DNA of 36,895 nt from Candidatus Omnitrophota bacterium (GCA_028280285.1 JANQMA010000047.1:1-36895); one strand, 5' to 3'. Counted from the first letter of the stretch, positions 16,149 to 25,241 are shown. The notes: generated by a model not told the origin, from the letters alone. Translations and numbers: made by a program.

Positions 16149-19052
16149 TTACCACCGCAAGGGCCGTTGCCAGGCCTCTTTTAGTTCCTCAATATTCGCA
16201 TTAACACAAATCGTTTTATCCAATCCATACATAGTTACAATCGGATCACTCTGCACCTGCCCAATCAACCCGAGTGAAACCCCTTTAAGCGTTTGCTCAA
16301 ATTTCTTCTGACGTTTTGGTTCAACCTCAACAATAAAACGCGAATTTGACTCAGCAAAAAGAATCTTGTCATTCCGTTTATCTTTACCCTTATAAACAAC
16401 TTTATTAAGCGCGACATTCGCTCCAAGCCCACCGGCAAAAGCCATCTCAGAAAGGGCGACAGCAATACCTCCCTCTGAGCAATCATGACTTGCTGAAACA
16501 AATCCTCCTTTAATCGCCTTAGAAAGTGCCGCGAATGTTTTCATAGCCTTCTTTGGATTGGCTTGCGGAACGGTATTTCCTAAAAGACCATAGGTGTCTA
16601 AATAAATGGATCCGCCCAACTCATCATAAGTATTTCCAATCACATAAATCAAATTGCCCGCTTTTTTAAAATCCATAGTCACACACTTACCGACATTATC
16701 GACAATACCCATGGCCGAGATAAGAAGCGTCCCTGGGATTGCAATGGATTTTTTTCCCTCGGCGTACTCATTATACAAACTGTCTTTCCCTGAGATAAAC
16801 GGCGTGCCATAACCAATCGCTGCTTTATAACATCCTTCAGCAGCACGCACCATACTTCCTAATCGGTCTGGCTTGTCGGGATTACCCCAACAAAAATTAT
16901 CAAGGATCGCAATGCGCTCTAAATTCCCACCGACGGAAACAATCTGACGGACAGCCTCATCCACGCACGACATGGCCATCCAAAAAGGATCAATCATACC
17001 AAAGCGTGCATTAATCCCGTTTGAGACCGCAATGCCTTTTTTCGACCCCAACTTCGGCGCAATCACACTGGCATCCGACGGACCATCGGCATTGACACCG
17101 ACCAAAGGCTTAACAATGCTTGACCCTTGCACCTCATGGTCATACTGACGGATCACCCATTCTTTGGAACACACATTATAATGTCCAAGCACATCTAAAA
17201 GTTTTTGGGTTAAATTTGCCGCACCTTTTTTGGTTAAATCTTTGTGCTGTTTTTGCTTCCAGACAGCTTTTTTAGTAATTTTGGGATTACCTTCATATAA
17301 AAATTGCATATCAAGGTCACAGACCTGATGGTCATCATAAAAAATTTCTAATCGCTTACGTCCTGTAAATTCACCGATAACGGTTGCCTCAACATTTTCG
17401 GAGGCGAACACATCAAGCATCTTATCAATATTTTCAGGACTTACCGAGAAAACCATGCGTTCCTGCGACTCGGAAATCCAAATCTCCATATATTTAAGAC
17501 CATCATATTTAAGCGGGACCTTCTCTAAATTAACACTCACGCCCAGTTCTTCGCCCATCTCCCCAACTGCGCTCGACAAACCGCCGGCCCCGCAATCGGT
17601 AACCGCTGTGTAAAGGTTTAAATCGCGCGCTTTGATAAGCGCATCCAAAACCTTCTTCTCCTGAATAGGATCGCCAATTTGCACAGCCCCGGATGAAACG
17701 ACTTCAGACTCGGTTGTTAATTCTCCGGACGAGAATGTTGCCCCATGAATACCGTCGCGCCCTGTGCGCCCACCGGCCACAACAACCAGATCGCCTACTT
17801 TGGCCTTTTTATAAACTTTATCCTTCGGCATAATCCCGATACTTCCGCAATAGACCAGCGGATTACCGATATAACGCTTGTCAAAAATAATCGCACCGTT
17901 AACCGTGGGGATTCCCATTTTATTACCATAATCACGCACACCGGCCACAACGCCTTTCATCACACGTTTGGGATGAAGTGTGCCGGCAGGAAGTTCATCA
18001 AAGGAAGTCTCCGGCGGCGCAAAACAAAAGACATCGGTATTACAAACCGGTTTGGCACCCAGTCCGGTTCCGAGAATATCGCGCAGCACGCCTCCTATGC
18101 CGGTATTCGCCCCGCCGAATGGTTCGAGCGCCGACGGATGATTATGCGTTTCAACCTTAAAACAAATGTGATCTTTGCTATCGAACTTCACCACTCCGGC
18201 ATTATCATGAAACACAGACACACACCACGGCTTATTCAGCTCAAAGGTCGCCTTGGCAATGGTCGATTTAAGAAGGTTGGAAATATTTTTAACCTTTATT
18301 CTTCCCTTTTCTTCATACTTATAATCGATATTGCCCCGGAAAGTTTTGTGATAACAATGTTCGCTCCAGGTTTGGGCAATCGTCTCAAGTTCGCAATCGA
18401 TCGGATTGCGCCCGACTTTGCGGAAATGATCACGAATGGTTTTCATTTCATTGAGATTAAGAAACAGCTGCCCTTCTTCGGATATCTTTTTCAGTTTTGC
18501 ATCACTCGCGTCGATTAAATCAACAACGATCAATTTAAATTTATCTTTGGCTGTTTTGATGTTTAGGGTATCTTGTTTGACCTTATGATCGACCACATGT
18601 TGAATCAGTTTATTAGCCAAAACCTTGTCGGTAATAAGCGCTAAATCTTTTTGTGAAGCTTTTCCATTAATCAAATATTTGCGGGCAGTGCGCACAGCGG
18701 CAACACCATCAAACCCGAGATCCTTGATTCCTTTAAGCGTCGAATGTTCAACAGGATCCATGACACCTGTGTTATACGCGATCTCTATTTCATGATACGC
18801 TTTTGTTTCTTTCGGAATATATGGATTTTTATGAGAATAGATAGCGGATGTTTGTGTAATGGGATCAACCAAAAGCTCATCGGCAATCGTTTGAATTTGT
18901 TTCTTGGAAAGCGAACCCTCCACCATAAAAATATTTTCAACCGCAACAGAATAAATAGACGAAATGCCAAGGTCAATGATTGACCGCTCGACATCTTCAC
19001 CTAACGCATCAAACACTCCTTCTTTATGTTTTATCTCAATTCGCCAGAGCAT
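16149..19052 (-). CDS. purL: FGAM synthase, PurS-PurS-PurL fusion
   Basis: 967 residues. It converts FGAR, ATP and ammonia to FGAM. Residues 1-78 and 87-155 are two PurS-like repeats, with the parallel motifs D-L-G-I-S-S-I-Y-S-V and D-L-G-F-D-G-V-A-A-V. The PurL body begins near 195 and carries T-W-S-E-H-C-Y-H-K-T-F at 228-238, the nucleotide/metal region E-T-H-N-H-P and two AIRS-type halves. There is no C-terminal glutaminase; purQ is a separate gene downstream. Separate small PurS proteins are usual with small PurL, so the duplicated N-terminal fusion is noteworthy. The ATG at 19052 lacks a clear ribosome site. Confidence 0.94.
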   Translation of the reverse strand: MLWRIEIKHKEGVFDALGEDVERSIIDLGISSIYSVAVENIFMVEGSLSKKQIQTIADELLVDPITQTSAIYSHKNPYIPKETKAYHEIEIAYNTGVMDPVEHSTLKGIKDLGFDGVAAVRTARKYLINGKASQKDLALITDKVLANKLIQHVVDHKVKQDTLNIKTAKDKFKLIVVDLIDASDAKLKKISEEGQLFLNLNEMKTIRDHFRKVGRNPIDCELETIAQTWSEHCYHKTFRGNIDYKYEEKGRIKVKNISNLLKSTIAKATFELNKPWCVSVFHDNAGVVKFDSKDHICFKVETHNHPSALEPFGGANTGIGGVLRDILGTGLGAKPVCNTDVFCFAPPETSFDELPAGTLHPKRVMKGVVAGVRDYGNKMGIPTVNGAIIFDKRYIGNPLVYCGSIGIMPKDKVYKKAKVGDLVVVAGGRTGRDGIHGATFSSGELTTESEVVSSGAVQIGDPIQEKKVLDALIKARDLNLYTAVTDCGAGGLSSAVGEMGEELGVSVNLEKVPLKYDGLKYMEIWISESQERMVFSVSPENIDKMLDVFASENVEATVIGEFTGRKRLEIFYDDHQVCDLDMQFLYEGNPKITKKAVWKQKQHKDLTKKGAANLTQKLLDVLGHYNVCSKEWVIRQYDHEVQGSSIVKPLVGVNADGPSDASVIAPKLGSKKGIAVSNGINARFGMIDPFWMAMSCVDEAVRQIVSVGGNLERIAILDNFCWGNPDKPDRLGSMVRAAEGCYKAAIGYGTPFISGKDSLYNEYAEGKKSIAIPGTLLISAMGIVDNVGKCVTMDFKKAGNLIYVIGNTYDELGGSIYLDTYGLLGNTVPQANPKKAMKTFAALSKAIKGGFVSASHDCSEGGIAVALSEMAFAGGLGANVALNKVVYKGKDKRNDKILFAESNSRFIVEVEPKRQKKFEQTLKGVSLGLIGQVQSDPIVTMYGLDKTICVNANIEELKEAWQRPLRW

Positions 19053-19109
19053 ATTAGTTTAAATGGTTGATAGGTAATGGGTTTGTGAAAGCCGTAAGCC
19101 ATAATGCGA

Positions 19110-19171
19110 GGTGTTAGGTTATGGGTGTTAGGTTTTAGTTTCATAACACCTAAAACCCAACACCTAAAACC
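19110..19171. repeat. Heptad quasi-palindrome, GGTGTTA type
   Basis: The left arm 19110-19138 reads GGTGTTA-GGTTATG-GGTGTTA-GGTTTTA. The right arm 19143-19171 is its inverse with 23 of 29 positions pairing across a 4-nt loop. It lies between purC and purL. Confidence 0.82.
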
Positions 19172-19197
19172 TATTGTCTATGACTTAAGACTTACAG

Positions 19198-19902
19198 CTA
19201 TTTACTTACCCTCTCCAAGACTTCCTGGTAAGCTTCTTCAATATTGCCAAGATCGTGACGGAAACGATCTTTGTCCAATTTGCGGCCTGTGCCTGTTTCC
19301 CACAAGCGGCATGTATCCGGAGAAATCTCATCAGCCAGAACGATTTCGCCATTGCAACGACCGAACTCTAATTTGAAATCGACCAGATCCAAATTAAGGT
19401 TCGCGAAAAATCGGCTCATGAGTTCATTGATTTTATACGTATAATTTTCAATAATTGCGATTTCTTCTCTTGTCCCCAATTCCATTGCAAGGATATGCGC
19501 GCTGTTAATCAAAGGATCACCGAAGTCATCGTTCTTATAACAAAACTCAAGGACAGGCTCATAAAACTTAAGCCCTTCTTTGACACCCAAATTACGGCAA
19601 ATAGATCCAGCCGCAATATTGCGGATAATAACCTCGACTTGCAGAATCTCAACACGTTTAACAAGCATCTCACGTTCATTAAGCATTTCAACAAAGTGCG
19701 TCGGTATTCCTTCCGCTTGGAGAAATTCAAAAACCTTCGCCGAGATTTTGTTATTCATAACACCTTTATCGGCGACGGTACCTTTTTTCTGCGCATTAAA
19801 GGCTGTTGCGTCGTCTTTAAAGTACTGAATCACCAAATTGGGATCCTCTGTTTCATATAAAATTTTAGCTTTACCTTCGTAGATTTGATTTCCTTTTTCC
19901 AT
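19198..19902 (-). CDS. purC: SAICAR synthetase
   Basis: 234 residues, standard length. It joins CAIR and aspartate with ATP. N-terminal Y-E-G-K-A-K-I-L-Y, the D-D-A-T-A-F-N-A-Q-K-K loop, R-N-I-A-A-G-S-I and D-F-K-L-E-F-G-R are present. Its ATG overlaps the purB stop as TAATG, a classic coupling arrangement. Confidence 0.96.
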   Translation of the reverse strand: MEKGNQIYEGKAKILYETEDPNLVIQYFKDDATAFNAQKKGTVADKGVMNNKISAKVFEFLQAEGIPTHFVEMLNEREMLVKRVEILQVEVIIRNIAAGSICRNLGVKEGLKFYEPVLEFCYKNDDFGDPLINSAHILAMELGTREEIAIIENYTYKINELMSRFFANLNLDLVDFKLEFGRCNGEIVLADEISPDTCRLWETGTGRKLDKDRFRHDLGNIEEAYQEVLERVSK

Positions 19903-21197
19903 TATTTTAACCCTACTTTTTTGAAGATTTTGTCAGTTTGACGTGTGTAGTATTTAATATCGAAACATGCATCGATCTGGCTCGGTTTAAGGTATTTTCT
20001 TACCTTACGGTCACGGTTGAGAATATCCTTAAAGTCGGATGTTTCCTGCCAAACTTGCATGGCACATTTTTGAATGATGTCATACGCTGCTTCACGTGTA
20101 AGGCCTTTTTTCATCAGTTCAAGCAAAACACGCTGAGAGTAAATCAGTCCCTTTGTTTTAGCTAAATTGGAAATCATATTTTTCGGATAGATCAAAAGCC
20201 CGTCGAGAATCGGTGTTATTTTACCGAACATATAATCAAGAGCGATTGCGCTATCCGGTAAAATAATCCTTTCAACCGATGAATGGCTGATATCACGCTC
20301 ATGCCATAATGCTGTATTCTCATAAGCCGCCTGCACATTGGAGCGCAATAGACGTGACAATCCTGAAATACGTTCACAGGCAACAGGATTACGCTTATGT
20401 GGCATCGCCGATGATCCGATTTGGCCTTTAAAGAAAGGCTCTTCGACCTCGAGAACCTCTGTCTTTTGAAGCAGCCGGATTTCGGTTGAAATTTTATTAA
20501 GTGTTGCCCCTATCATACCGAGTGTTGCCACCCACTGACAATGAATGTCGCGCGAAATGATTTGGGTTGCAATGTTAGCCGGCTTAAGCTGGAGCTTTTC
20601 ACAGATATATTCTTCCACAAACGGATCAATATTGGCATAAGTCCCGACGGAGCCGGAAATTTTCCCAACACGCACCATTTCGCGCGCCTCCTCCATGCGG
20701 GTTTGATTGCGTTTCATCTCATCATACCAGTTGGCCACCTTCAACCCGAAAGTCATCGGCTCGGCATGAACACCGTGTGTGCGCGCGATACACGATGTAT
20801 CTTTATACTTTTTGGCTTTTTGTTTTAAAACCGCCATCATCTTTTTGATGTCAGCTAAAATAAGATCACTGGCTTCAACAAGCTGCACGGAAAGTGCTGT
20901 ATCAAGAAGATCTGAGGAGGTAAGCCCGACGTGAAGATATCTGGCTTCAGGTCCTAAATTTTGTCCGACATTGTTGATAAAAGCGACAATATCGTGTTTG
21001 GTTTTTTCTTCAAGACGTTTGACCTCGTCGATATCAAACTTGGCATTTTTCTTAATCTTTTCCATTGCCTTTTTGGGAATATCACCAAGTTTCGTGTAAG
21101 CTTCACACGCAAGGACTTCGATTTTAAGCATAATCTCAAGCTTATGATTCTCTGACCAGATGTTGCCCATTTTGGACAAAGTATAACGATCAATCAT
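19902..21197 (-). CDS. purB: Adenylosuccinate lyase
   Basis: 431 residues. It acts twice in purine synthesis, releasing fumarate from SAICAR and from adenylosuccinate. T-H-G-V-H-A-E-P at 140-147 carries the catalytic acid His. The fumarase/ASL signature S-S-A-M-P-H-K-R-N-P is at 262-271. The ATG at 21197 follows GAGGAG. It is the first gene of the purine run, behind a good promoter. Confidence 0.96.
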   Translation of the reverse strand: MIDRYTLSKMGNIWSENHKLEIMLKIEVLACEAYTKLGDIPKKAMEKIKKNAKFDIDEVKRLEEKTKHDIVAFINNVGQNLGPEARYLHVGLTSSDLLDTALSVQLVEASDLILADIKKMMAVLKQKAKKYKDTSCIARTHGVHAEPMTFGLKVANWYDEMKRNQTRMEEAREMVRVGKISGSVGTYANIDPFVEEYICEKLQLKPANIATQIISRDIHCQWVATLGMIGATLNKISTEIRLLQKTEVLEVEEPFFKGQIGSSAMPHKRNPVACERISGLSRLLRSNVQAAYENTALWHERDISHSSVERIILPDSAIALDYMFGKITPILDGLLIYPKNMISNLAKTKGLIYSQRVLLELMKKGLTREAAYDIIQKCAMQVWQETSDFKDILNRDRKVRKYLKPSQIDACFDIKYYTRQTDKIFKKVGLK

Positions 21198-21297
21198 ACT
21201 TTTAACTCCTCGGTTACTGTTTTGCTTTTAAAATTTTGTGACGTCATTGAAGTAGTCAATTGGATTGAAAAGTGTGGGAGCTCCCCGAAACGCCCAT

Positions 21298-21326
21298 AAT
21301 ATAACAAAGAATAGATACACGGTCAA
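21298..21326 (-). promoter_or_regulatory. Promoter of the purine gene run
   Basis: On the minus strand TTGACC (21321-21326), a 17-bp spacer and TATATT (21298-21303) form a strong sigma70-type promoter. The leader of about 95 nt to purB contains the palindrome GGGAGCTCCC (21277-21286). No purine riboswitch or PurR-box match was seen. The rest of the 249-bp gap (to 21446) holds only an ATAAGTT/AACTTAT inverted repeat and AT-rich sequence. Confidence 0.72.
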
Positions 21327-21446
21327 TTAAATTTCGCAAAAAAAGGCCATTTTTTACATAAGTTGTTTAATTTCAATAACTTATATTATTTATAAATACG
21401 GCCGTTAACCCAATTCTATCATCATTTTATTCCAGTAGAATCGTAA

Positions 21447-22058
21447 CTATTGATTTTGCAGGCGTTTTTGAAAATACTGGACAGAGGCCTGAACAACCTC
21501 TTGCATCACCTGGGGGGTTGAGTGAATGATTTTTTGCCCTGCCGGGCTTTCATAAAACGAGATGATTTGCTTAAGCTCATCGGAAGAATAATACTTGGCA
21601 TAAATCGGAACAATATCACCCAATAATTGATCGATATCAATTAATTCATTAATCGCATCGTATTGCTCAATAGGGGTTTTGGTTAACACTTCATTCTTAT
21701 TTTTTTCAAGAAGATCAACTGTGCCGTTAATCTCAAGAAGCTTTAAGATAAGCGCCTTTTTTTCATCGGTTAATATTTCCATATGTTTCATTTCCTCTTC
21801 GGAAATATAACCTTCTTGTTGCAATTGTTGTGTAAGCGGCGACGGCGCTTGTTTCACGTCATCCTTCTCTATCCGGTCGATTTGATTTTTAAAAATACGC
21901 GTATTTTTTCCGCCTACTCTTAATGTATAACTATCCACATTTTCTCCTACAATTTGGCCTTGTTGAGAGGTGCCGTCTTTAAGATAAATTGTCTCGGCTG
22001 ATGCCGGTGTCTGGATAAGTAAGGTTAAAAAGAGTACTAGTGTAATTATTCTCATCAT
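21447..22058 (-). CDS. Exported DUF2059-family protein
   Basis: 203 residues from the ATG at 22058, which has AAGGA 4-5 nt upstream. An in-frame extension to 22145 lacks a ribosome site. A signal peptide covers 1-21 (hydrophobic 4-15, cleavage after A-S-A). Residues 24-65 form a small beta segment (I-Y-L-K-D-G-T, Y-T-L-R-V-G-G) common in periplasmic proteins. The second half has the DUF2059 pattern Y-Y-S-S-D-E-L-K-Q-I-I-S-F-Y and S-P-A-G-Q-K. Its role is unknown; it is periplasmic by inference. Confidence 0.82.
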   Translation of the reverse strand: MMRIITLVLFLTLLIQTPASAETIYLKDGTSQQGQIVGENVDSYTLRVGGKNTRIFKNQIDRIEKDDVKQAPSPLTQQLQQEGYISEEEMKHMEILTDEKKALILKLLEINGTVDLLEKNKNEVLTKTPIEQYDAINELIDIDQLLGDIVPIYAKYYSSDELKQIISFYESPAGQKIIHSTPQVMQEVVQASVQYFQKRLQNQ

Positions 22059-22116
22059 GTTTTCCTTGTTAATATCGAAATTTATTTCGGATCTATTGTA
22101 TCTCATCTTTTCCCCC

Positions 22117-22145
22117 TTGCCACAAAAATTGTTGTATGTTACCAT
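22117..22145 (+). promoter_or_regulatory. Promoter giving a near-leaderless polyprenyl synthase mRNA
   Basis: TTGCCA (22117-22122), a 17-bp spacer and TACCAT (22140-22145) lie 8 nt before the ATG at 22154. The predicted transcript starts 0-2 nt ahead of the start codon. No ribosome site precedes that ATG, which fits leaderless translation. Confidence 0.5.
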
Positions 22146-22153
22146 AGCTTCTC

Positions 22154-23248
22154 ATGATTCCAAATATCCGCAAACAAATCGAAAAAAGCCTGGTTAAATT
22201 CATGGACCAGGTCGAGAAAGAATATAATTTCAACCTGGTTCATCCTAAACTTTACCAAAGTATCCGTGAATATAATCTACGCCAAGGCAAAAGATTACGT
22301 CCGCTTTTATTGATTCTTACCTACAAAGGTTTCAGCCCTAAGAATAGAAAAACACACGCATCTGTGTATTATGCCTCGACATGCATTGAACTTTTGCATA
22401 ATTTCATGCTGATCCACGATGATATTATCGATCGCTCCGACCTGCGCCGCGGCAAACCAACGATGCACCGGATACTGCGGAAATTGATCAAAACCGATGA
22501 TCCTAATAAGCTAGGCAGTGATTTGGGGATTATCGCCGGTGATATTGTCTATGCCCTTGCAATTGATGCCTTTCTCTGTGTTAAAGAAGAACCGGCGCGT
22601 AAAGAGCGCGCCCTTAAATATTTTGTTCAAACAGCTGCTTTTACCGCTATGGGTGAGTTTATCGATACCTTGCATGGTGTCGATCAATTAAAAAATGTAA
22701 AAGAAGATGATGTTTTTCTTAACTACACGCTTAAGACGGCCCGCTACACCTTTGACTGTCCGATGGTCACAGGCGCCATTTTGGCCGGTGCCCCGGAAAA
22801 AGATATTAAAAAAATTGCCGAACTCGGCATTTTAGTCGGCCAGGCCTTTCAGATTCAGGACGATATCATCGGTATTTTTGATTCAGAGAAGAATATTGGC
22901 AAATCGATTCTAAGCGATTTAGCGGAATCTAAGAAAACGCTGTTGGTCGCGCATGCCTTTGCCACACTTAAGACGAAGGACAAAAAAGCGTTTTTTACTA
23001 TATTTAATAAAGAGAAGAAAACCTTTAAAGACCTTGTGGCCATCCGCAAAATCTTTATTGAAGCCGGCAGTCTGGATTATTGCCTTAAAAAAGTCGCAAC
23101 CAGAATAGACAAGACAATCAAAATCCTCAATCGTCTCAGCATGCAGGAGAAGTACAAAACCGCGATCCGTGAGGCTATTGTCAAATTATTTCAACACACC
23201 GACCGTATCGCCCAGGCCAATAATAGCAAGCTTTTGCTGGATCTATAA
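22154..23248 (+). CDS. Polyprenyl (trans-isoprenyl) diphosphate synthase
   Basis: 364 residues. It elongates allylic diphosphates with isopentenyl diphosphate. G-K-R-L-R-P at 45-50, the first aspartate-rich motif D89-D-I-I-D93 followed by R-R-G-K-P-T, and the second motif Q-D-D-I-I-G at 235-240 are present. The final Asp of the second motif is replaced by Gly, as in several actinobacterial and archaeal GGPP synthases. Chain length cannot be set from sequence alone. At 364 residues it is longer than IspA-type enzymes. It is on the plus strand, divergent from the DUF2059 gene and convergent with hemW. Confidence 0.9.
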   Translation: MIPNIRKQIEKSLVKFMDQVEKEYNFNLVHPKLYQSIREYNLRQGKRLRPLLLILTYKGFSPKNRKTHASVYYASTCIELLHNFMLIHDDIIDRSDLRRGKPTMHRILRKLIKTDDPNKLGSDLGIIAGDIVYALAIDAFLCVKEEPARKERALKYFVQTAAFTAMGEFIDTLHGVDQLKNVKEDDVFLNYTLKTARYTFDCPMVTGAILAGAPEKDIKKIAELGILVGQAFQIQDDIIGIFDSEKNIGKSILSDLAESKKTLLVAHAFATLKTKDKKAFFTIFNKEKKTFKDLVAIRKIFIEAGSLDYCLKKVATRIDKTIKILNRLSMQEKYKTAIREAIVKLFQHTDRIAQANNSKLLLDL

Positions 23249-23269
23249 AAGGTACTAGTCACTTTTATA
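23244..23269. terminator. Possible bidirectional terminator between convergent genes
   Basis: TATAAAAG (23244-23251) and CTTTTATA (23262-23269) form a perfect 8-bp stem with a 10-nt loop covering the stop codons of both convergent genes. It is AT-only apart from one pair and has no long U tract, so activity is uncertain. Confidence 0.4.
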
Positions 23270-24368
23270 TCAGTTGCGCACTAATCGTATCAAGCACCAA
23301 CCGCCCTTGTTCCGTTACCACAATGCATTCATCTTTTTTCATTAATAATCCATGATCCATTAAATAATAAATCTTTTCTCTTTTTTCATCAGGCAATGGC
23401 TGCTGATAACGCGTTTGCAGCGCATCGATATTAACACCCCTGTTCATCCTTAAACCGAAAACAAGCGCTTCGGTTAATTGCTGAGCCACAGTAATTTCTT
23501 CGGCCTCAACGATAGCCTCAGCGTTGTTTTTGATCATAGAAATATATTCTGTCAATTTTTCACTATTCGACCACCGTTTACCATTCACAAATGAATGCGC
23601 GCCCATTCCCAGACCGATATAATCCCGACACTCCCAGTATTTAATATTATGTAAAGATTCAAACCCCGCCTTAGCAAAATTACTCACCTCATACTGATCA
23701 AATTTGTTTCTCTTAAGTTCACTGATAATAAGTTCATATTTGGCGATCTGTTCATCACTTGTTTGCAACGCCACTCCTTTAGTGAAAAACCGACTCTTAG
23801 GATCAACTGTAAGCGCATAAATAGATAAATGTTCACTATCAAGTGCACATATGTGTTTAAGGTCTTCCTTTAACTCCAAAAGACTTTGATCAGGAAGCCC
23901 AAAAATAAGATCTAAATTAACATTATCAAATCCCGCATTGCGGATAAGCTCATAGGCCGAATAAATTTCATCTACGCCATGCGCCCTGCCTAAACTTTTT
24001 AACTGCTCTCCATCAAACGTTTGAACCCCCAAACTAATGCGGCTCACTTTATTTGCTTTTAACACATCTAATTTTGCCTTGGTTAACCCTTCCGGGTTGG
24101 CTTCAACTGTAATTTCTTTCACATTTTTTGCATCGAAATTTTCATAAATGAATTTAAATAAAAAGTCTAAATGCTGAATTTCCAGAAGCGTTGGTGTCCC
24201 TCCACCAATATAAATCGTATCAAGAGAAACACTGTTAAATTTAGCTGACTCTTTTTTAAGAGACGTTAAATATTTGTCGAAGCGCTGTTTTTGCCCGATA
24301 GATACCGCAAAAGAGCAATAAAAGCACTTCTTTTCACAGAATGGAATATGTACGTATAATGCGCTCAT
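23265..24368 (-). CDS. hemW: HemW-like radical SAM protein (heme chaperone / coproporphyrinogen oxidase-like)
   Basis: 367 residues. The radical SAM motif C11-x3-C15-x2-C18 sits in H-I-P-F-C-E-K-K-C-F-Y-C. It is followed by I-G-G-G-T-P-T, V-E-A-N-P-E-G and S-L-G-V-Q-T-F, with a HemN C-terminal domain after about 290. The short length and C-x-Y-C-S-F form match HemW, which binds heme, rather than the longer true oxygen-independent oxidase HemN. The ATG at 24368 has AGGAAA 10 nt upstream. Confidence 0.9.
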   Translation of the reverse strand: MSALYVHIPFCEKKCFYCSFAVSIGQKQRFDKYLTSLKKESAKFNSVSLDTIYIGGGTPTLLEIQHLDFLFKFIYENFDAKNVKEITVEANPEGLTKAKLDVLKANKVSRISLGVQTFDGEQLKSLGRAHGVDEIYSAYELIRNAGFDNVNLDLIFGLPDQSLLELKEDLKHICALDSEHLSIYALTVDPKSRFFTKGVALQTSDEQIAKYELIISELKRNKFDQYEVSNFAKAGFESLHNIKYWECRDYIGLGMGAHSFVNGKRWSNSEKLTEYISMIKNNAEAIVEAEEITVAQQLTEALVFGLRMNRGVNIDALQTRYQQPLPDEKREKIYYLMDHGLLMKKDECIVVTEQGRLVLDTISAQLI

Positions 24369-24560
24369 CTGGAATTAATTTCCTGATTTTTTAATTTTTT
24401 ATTTCAATTTTTTAAAAAAGCCGATTTTCAGGATTTTATTAACGATATTTGGAATTTTTTTATTATTTTTCTCGTCGATAATATTTCCAATACAGACATT
24501 CTGATTCATTTCAAGCTTGTTGAAAAATTTTTTAATAATCTAAAATTTCTTGATTTATTT

Positions 24561-24588
24561 TTGCAAGAATATACTGGTATGCTACTAT
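24561..24588 (+). promoter_or_regulatory. Promoter of the lysine-rich protein gene
   Basis: TTGCAA (24561-24566), a 16-bp spacer and TACTAT (24583-24588) are preceded by TGC, giving an extended -10. The leader is about 40 nt with AAAGGAGGAG ahead of the ATG. The rest of 24369-24560 is AT-rich with nothing recognisable. Confidence 0.65.
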
Positions 24589-24635
24589 AAAACAGTAACT
24601 AGGCAATTACAATCCCTTTATAAAGGAGGAGACAT

Positions 24636-24887
24636 ATGCCAGCCAAGAAAAGAAAAAAAGCAGCAAAGAAGAAAGCAACAAGAAAAAAAGCAGCACCTAA
24701 GAAAAAAGCAACAAAGAAAAAAGCAGCTAAAAAGAAAAAAGCAACAAAGAAAAAAGCAACTAAAAGAAAAGCTGCTAAAAAGAAAGCAACAAAGAAAAAA
24801 GCAGCTAAAAAGAAAAAAGCAACAAAAAAGAAAGCAACTAGAAAAAAGGCGACTAAGAAAAAAGCCGCTAAAAAAAGAAAAAGATAG
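24636..24887 (+). CDS. Histone H1-like lysine/alanine-rich DNA-binding protein
   Basis: 83 residues made of only M, P, A, K, R and T; 45 Lys and 6 Arg give about 61% basic residues. The body is a degenerate repeat of A-T-K-K-K-A / A-A-K-K-K. It resembles the C-terminal tail of histone H1 and the small bacterial H1-like nucleoid proteins. There is no globular domain. Tight transcriptional boundaries (extended -10 promoter, AAAGGAGGAG ribosome site, strong terminator) show this is a real, probably well-expressed gene rather than chance low complexity. Nucleoid condensation is the inferred role. Confidence 0.88.
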   Translation: MPAKKRKKAAKKKATRKKAAPKKKATKKKAAKKKKATKKKATKRKAAKKKATKKKAAKKKKATKKKATRKKATKKKAAKKRKR

Positions 24888-24906
24888 TTGCTGGCGTAAA
24901 GATAAT

Positions 24907-24942
24907 AAAAAACCCTCTGATTTAATAATCAGAGGGTTTTTT
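24907..24942. terminator. Strong bidirectional intrinsic terminator
   Basis: A 16-bp perfect stem (AAAAAACCCTCTGATT, loop TAAT, then its inverse) ends in T6. Because the A and T tracts are symmetric it can serve both the lysine-rich gene on plus and the 78-residue gene on minus. Confidence 0.95.
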
Positions 24943-24959
24943 ATTGATCAAAACTTATC

Positions 24960-25196
24960 TTACTTAGCTGTGACGCCCTGCACTTTAACGTCTCTCTGCC
25001 GTTCTCTAATTAATTCATACTTCTCCGGCATATTATATTTCATCCATCCAAACGCATATAATCTAACCCATTCTTCCGTTGCTCTTTCAATGCCTATGCT
25101 ATAACCGGCTTTTTGACTTTCAATCCACAAATGTTTGTTGATTGCATCAATCACGCGCTTATCTTGAAGTAATTCCTGGATGTCGGCACCCCTCAT
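24960..25196 (-). CDS. Small uncharacterised protein (78 residues)
   Basis: The ATG at 25196 has a near-perfect ribosome site AAAGGAGGTCCT, and a TTGCAA-N16-TATACT promoter lies upstream, so it is a real single gene. The protein is helical and soluble, with H-L-W-I-E-S-Q-K-A-G-Y and R-A-T-E-E-W-V-R-L-Y-A at about 23-49. The pattern W-x-E-S-x-K-A-G-x-x-x-G-x-x-R-A suggests a small conserved family, but I do not recognise a function. It ends 18 nt before the bidirectional terminator. Confidence 0.85.
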   Translation of the reverse strand: MRGADIQELLQDKRVIDAINKHLWIESQKAGYSIGIERATEEWVRLYAFGWMKYNMPEKYELIRERQRDVKVQGVTAK

Positions 25197-25241
25197 AGGA
25201 CCTCCTTTGAAGATATCACTATTTAACCTCTCCCTAGCTCA

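Noticed and set aside
17745-18518. 257-residue frame antisense to purL
   Set aside because: Antisense shadow caused by codon bias of purL; no family features.
24550-25104. 184-residue plus-strand frame rich in K, Q and R overlapping the H1-like gene
   Set aside because: It is the +1 shadow of the A/K repeat, has no ribosome site, and runs through the terminator into the antisense of the 78-residue gene.
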